Assembly (NCBI GenBank): GCA_963691655.1
Contig: OY829327.1
Location: 65,608,079-65,672,078 of the forward strand
Direction of reading: 5' to 3'
Origin: Toxonevra muliebris
Lineage: Eukaryota; Arthropoda; Insecta; Diptera; Pallopteridae
Length of the DNA stretch: 64,000 nucleotides
The notes under the pieces are model-generated. The model was not told the origin of the DNA. It ran no database searches and was given only the letters and a program-made list of their open reading frames with translations. A program made the translations under genes and the position numbers. This document shows positions 61,824 through 64,000 of this stretch, piece after piece (the stretch's first letter is position 1; every line of letters begins with the position of its first letter).

Positions 61824-62384
61824 TTGATTAAAGAGGTTAGGGTAATGCCCACCTTTCGAGGGGATGGCCAATACGCCATCACCTCGTTTTTCAGTGAAGG
61901 GGACTTCATGTTATCTTTGACTCAGGATGTTAGAGTAAAACAATACATATTTAAAATTATTGTTACAAAGATCCTAGGAAATGCATTGGCAGCCATCAGA
62001 GGGCTACCACTGGTTAGTTCCTGGGATATTATCAAACAGAAGCTGAAACGATCGTTCGGTGTACCCGAGGATTGCAAAGCAATGAAGGGCGCAGCGGACA
62101 ACATAAAATTCATAAATGTAAGCCAATGCTATAGATATATGAAAATAATTTTAGATAGGCTAAACTTCAAATTTGGATTAGATGATAATCCTCCCGTAGA
62201 TTTTAAGCCTGAGCATAACGCACTACCAATTAAAACTATCACAGAGAAATCCTTTATAAATTTCGAAAAAATTACTGCAGTACCAAAAGAGTTTAAATTG
62301 AACGCAACAATGTCTTGGAAATTATTAGATTTAAGTGATAAAAAATTTGACGCGATAATTGGAAATAACATTCTTAACCAATAG
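61824..62384 (+). pseudogene. gag fused to protease tail, internally deleted
   Basis: Residues 1-125 look like gag of the 17.6/297 group (MPTFRGDGQYAITSFFSEGD, LVSSWDIIKQKLKRSFG). From about residue 130 the sequence is the end of the protease and its link (KKFDAIIGNNIL). The zinc-knuckle or basic gag end and the protease active site between them are deleted, leaving the frame open. Confidence 0.7.
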
Positions 62385-63900
62385 GAGCAAAAATAGATTT
62401 AAAAAATCAGGAGATCGTAATTAATAACGAAACGATAAAATTCAAAGGCTTCAATTGCTCATACGAATATGATGAAATACATATTTTGGAACCTCTAGAT
62501 TCTATTAATAATTTATTAAGCAAACTAAATACGACAAATTTGAATACAGAAGAACTTATGAGCTTGAAAGAAATTGTTAAGGAAAATCACGATTTATTTT
62601 ATATTAAAGGGCAAAATTTGACAAATGTTAACAACAAATAGTAACAACAACAAGCTCTCCCATCTATTCTAGAACTTATCGTTTTCCTCCAATACAATAG
62701 AGGAAAGTAGAAAAACAAGTCAATGAAATGCTTAAACAATTAATTATAAAGGAAAGTTCTTCTCCATACAACAGCCCAATATGGATTGTTCCAAAGAAAT
62801 TGGACAATTCAGGTCAGAGAAAATGGAGACTTGTTATTGACTATAGGAAACTAAACCAAATTACAATAGACGATAAATTTTCCATACCAAATATCGAAGA
62901 TATATTCGATAAACTGGGGAAATCTCAGTATTTCACCACATTAGACCTAGCTTAAGGCTTTCATTAGATCAAAATAGATGAAAGGGATCAAGAAAAAACA
63001 GCATTTTCAACGCCTCAGGGTCATTTCGAATTTATCTAAATGCGCTTTGGTCTTAAGAATGCACCGGCAACGTTTCAACGCATGATGAACAGGGTCCTTA
63101 ATGGCTTAATTAATAATATCTGCTTTGTATACCTTGACGATATTCTCGTTTTCAGTATAAGTCTAAAAGAACATAAAGAAAATTTAAGAATTTTTCAAAG
63201 ATTAAGGGAAAATGATTTAAAAATGCAGGTAGACGAATGTGCATTTTTCGCCTAGGAAACAGAGTATTTAGGACACGTTTTAACGGAAGCAGGTATTAAA
63301 CCTAATCCAAAGAAAATAAAAGTCATTAAAGATTTAAAGTTGCCGGCAACTCCTAAACATATAAAAAGGTTCTTAGGAATCACCGGGTACTATCGTAAAT
63401 TCATGAAGGATTAGAAGGGAGCTAAAATTAATCTGTCTGATCACGAATATATAAACGGTTTTGAAAAACTTAAGGAACTAATTACCACTCCACCTATATT
63501 TAGTTATCCTGATTTCAAAAGAAAATTTCATTTGACAACAGATGCTAGCCATTTCGCAATAGGAGCAGTGTTGAGCCAGGATAATCATCCTATTTGTTAT
63601 GCTAGTAGAACTTTGAATAAACATGAAATTATGTACAGCACAATAGAAAAGGAGCTTTTGGCCATTGTCTGGTCTATTCAATACTTTAGGCCATATTTGT
63701 ATGGGGTTGAATTTAATGTTTATTCAGATCATCAACCTATTAAATGGTTGAAAACAAAAAAAAGAATGTAGAGATATAAGTCCAAGATTGCAGAGATGGT
63801 TGTTAAGATTAGGAGAATATACATTCAACATTGATTACATAAAAGGGAAAGATAATCATGTTGCTGATTTCTTGAGTCGAATTAACACAGATAATAACGA
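62385..63900 (+). pseudogene. Reverse transcriptase and RNase H of errantivirus-like element
   Basis: [46 protein letters not shown] then a stop, FGLKNAPATFQRMMN, FVYLDDILVFS (catalytic YLDD, intact), [45 protein letters not shown] and [11 protein letters not shown]. Single stops interrupt it at about 62953, 62971, 63037, 63253, 63412 and 63769. Wording of the motifs is well kept, so the decay is moderate. Confidence 0.9.
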
Positions 63901-64000
63901 AATAAATGCAATTGAGGAAAATTAAGCTTCAAATGTACGGGGAAGCGTTGACATGCAAAGCATACACAGCCAAGAAGAGGATCAAACTGATCACTTCCCA

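Larger units (their letters stand above)
61046..64000 (+). mobile_element. Errantivirus-like gypsy element, 5' part, cut by window end
   Basis: A 5' LTR of about 635 bp, a tRNA-Ser primer site, shortened gag, a protease remnant, RT and RNase H follow in order, with several stops. It resembles the 17.6/297 group in its primer site and RT wording. No env or 3' LTR is within the window. The start abuts the GCGTA end of MITE M1. Confidence 0.85.

Overview
This is AT-rich eukaryotic nuclear DNA from an insect, most likely a higher fly (a tephritid-like or related dipteran; this placement is inference). The reasons are a ZAD-type C2H2 zinc-finger gene (a family expanded in flies), a split STAR/KH gene of the Drosophila Kep1/qkr58E type, a copia element whose primer-binding site matches my recollection of fly copia, an errantivirus-type gypsy element with a tRNA-Ser primer site, BEL/Pao, Jockey-type LINEs, and many Tc1/mariner, pogo, piggyBac and hAT remnants. 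There are no bacterial features, operons or CRISPR arrays.

Only two host genes are well supported. The first is an uninterrupted ZAD zinc-finger protein (complement 1132..2328, 398 aa). The second is a six-exon KH-domain RNA-binding protein on the plus strand, 19046 to 47565. It has a 16.2-kb first intron and a 9.5-kb fourth intron, and its joined coding length is 948 nt (315 aa). Everything from about 19.2 to 47.4 kb that is not one of its exons is intron, and that intron is mostly transposon debris.

Layout. 1-3.0 kb: zinc-finger gene and flanks. 3.0-3.5 kb: MITE. 5.2-6.4 kb: hAT-derived gene with a broken end. 6.8-13.1 kb: degenerate gypsy element with two LTRs, split by a 1355-bp hAT element that has perfect terminal repeats and a perfect 8-bp target duplication. 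14.8-18.6 kb: degenerate BEL/Pao element on the minus strand. 19.0-19.2 kb: KH gene exon 1. 19.2-35.4 kb (intron 1): MITEs, an internally deleted copia (perfect TSD), a piggyBac-like MITE, two tRNA-derived SINEs, two Tc1/mariner remnants, a pogo-type MITE and a shredded Jockey-type LINE. 35.4-36.1 kb: exons 2-4. 36.1-45.6 kb (intron 4): Tc1 fragment, pogo-type MITE, an inverted-repeat element with an unidentified ORF, a poly-G tract, a hAT element with perfect TSD, more MITEs and a SINE. 45.6-47.6 kb: exons 5-6. 47.6-64 kb: piggyBac-like MITEs, mariner and LINE fragments, a SINE split by a hAT element that itself carries a foldback, hAT and LINE fragments, a pogo-type MITE, and the 5' part of an errantivirus-like gypsy element running off the window end.

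The two host genes do not form a pathway. The window is mainly a record of nested transposition: target-site duplications let several insertions be ordered and bounded to the base. Boundaries marked by TIRs plus TSDs are direct observations; family names rest on remembered motif knowledge; functions of unidentified ORFs are left open. All alignments were done by eye.
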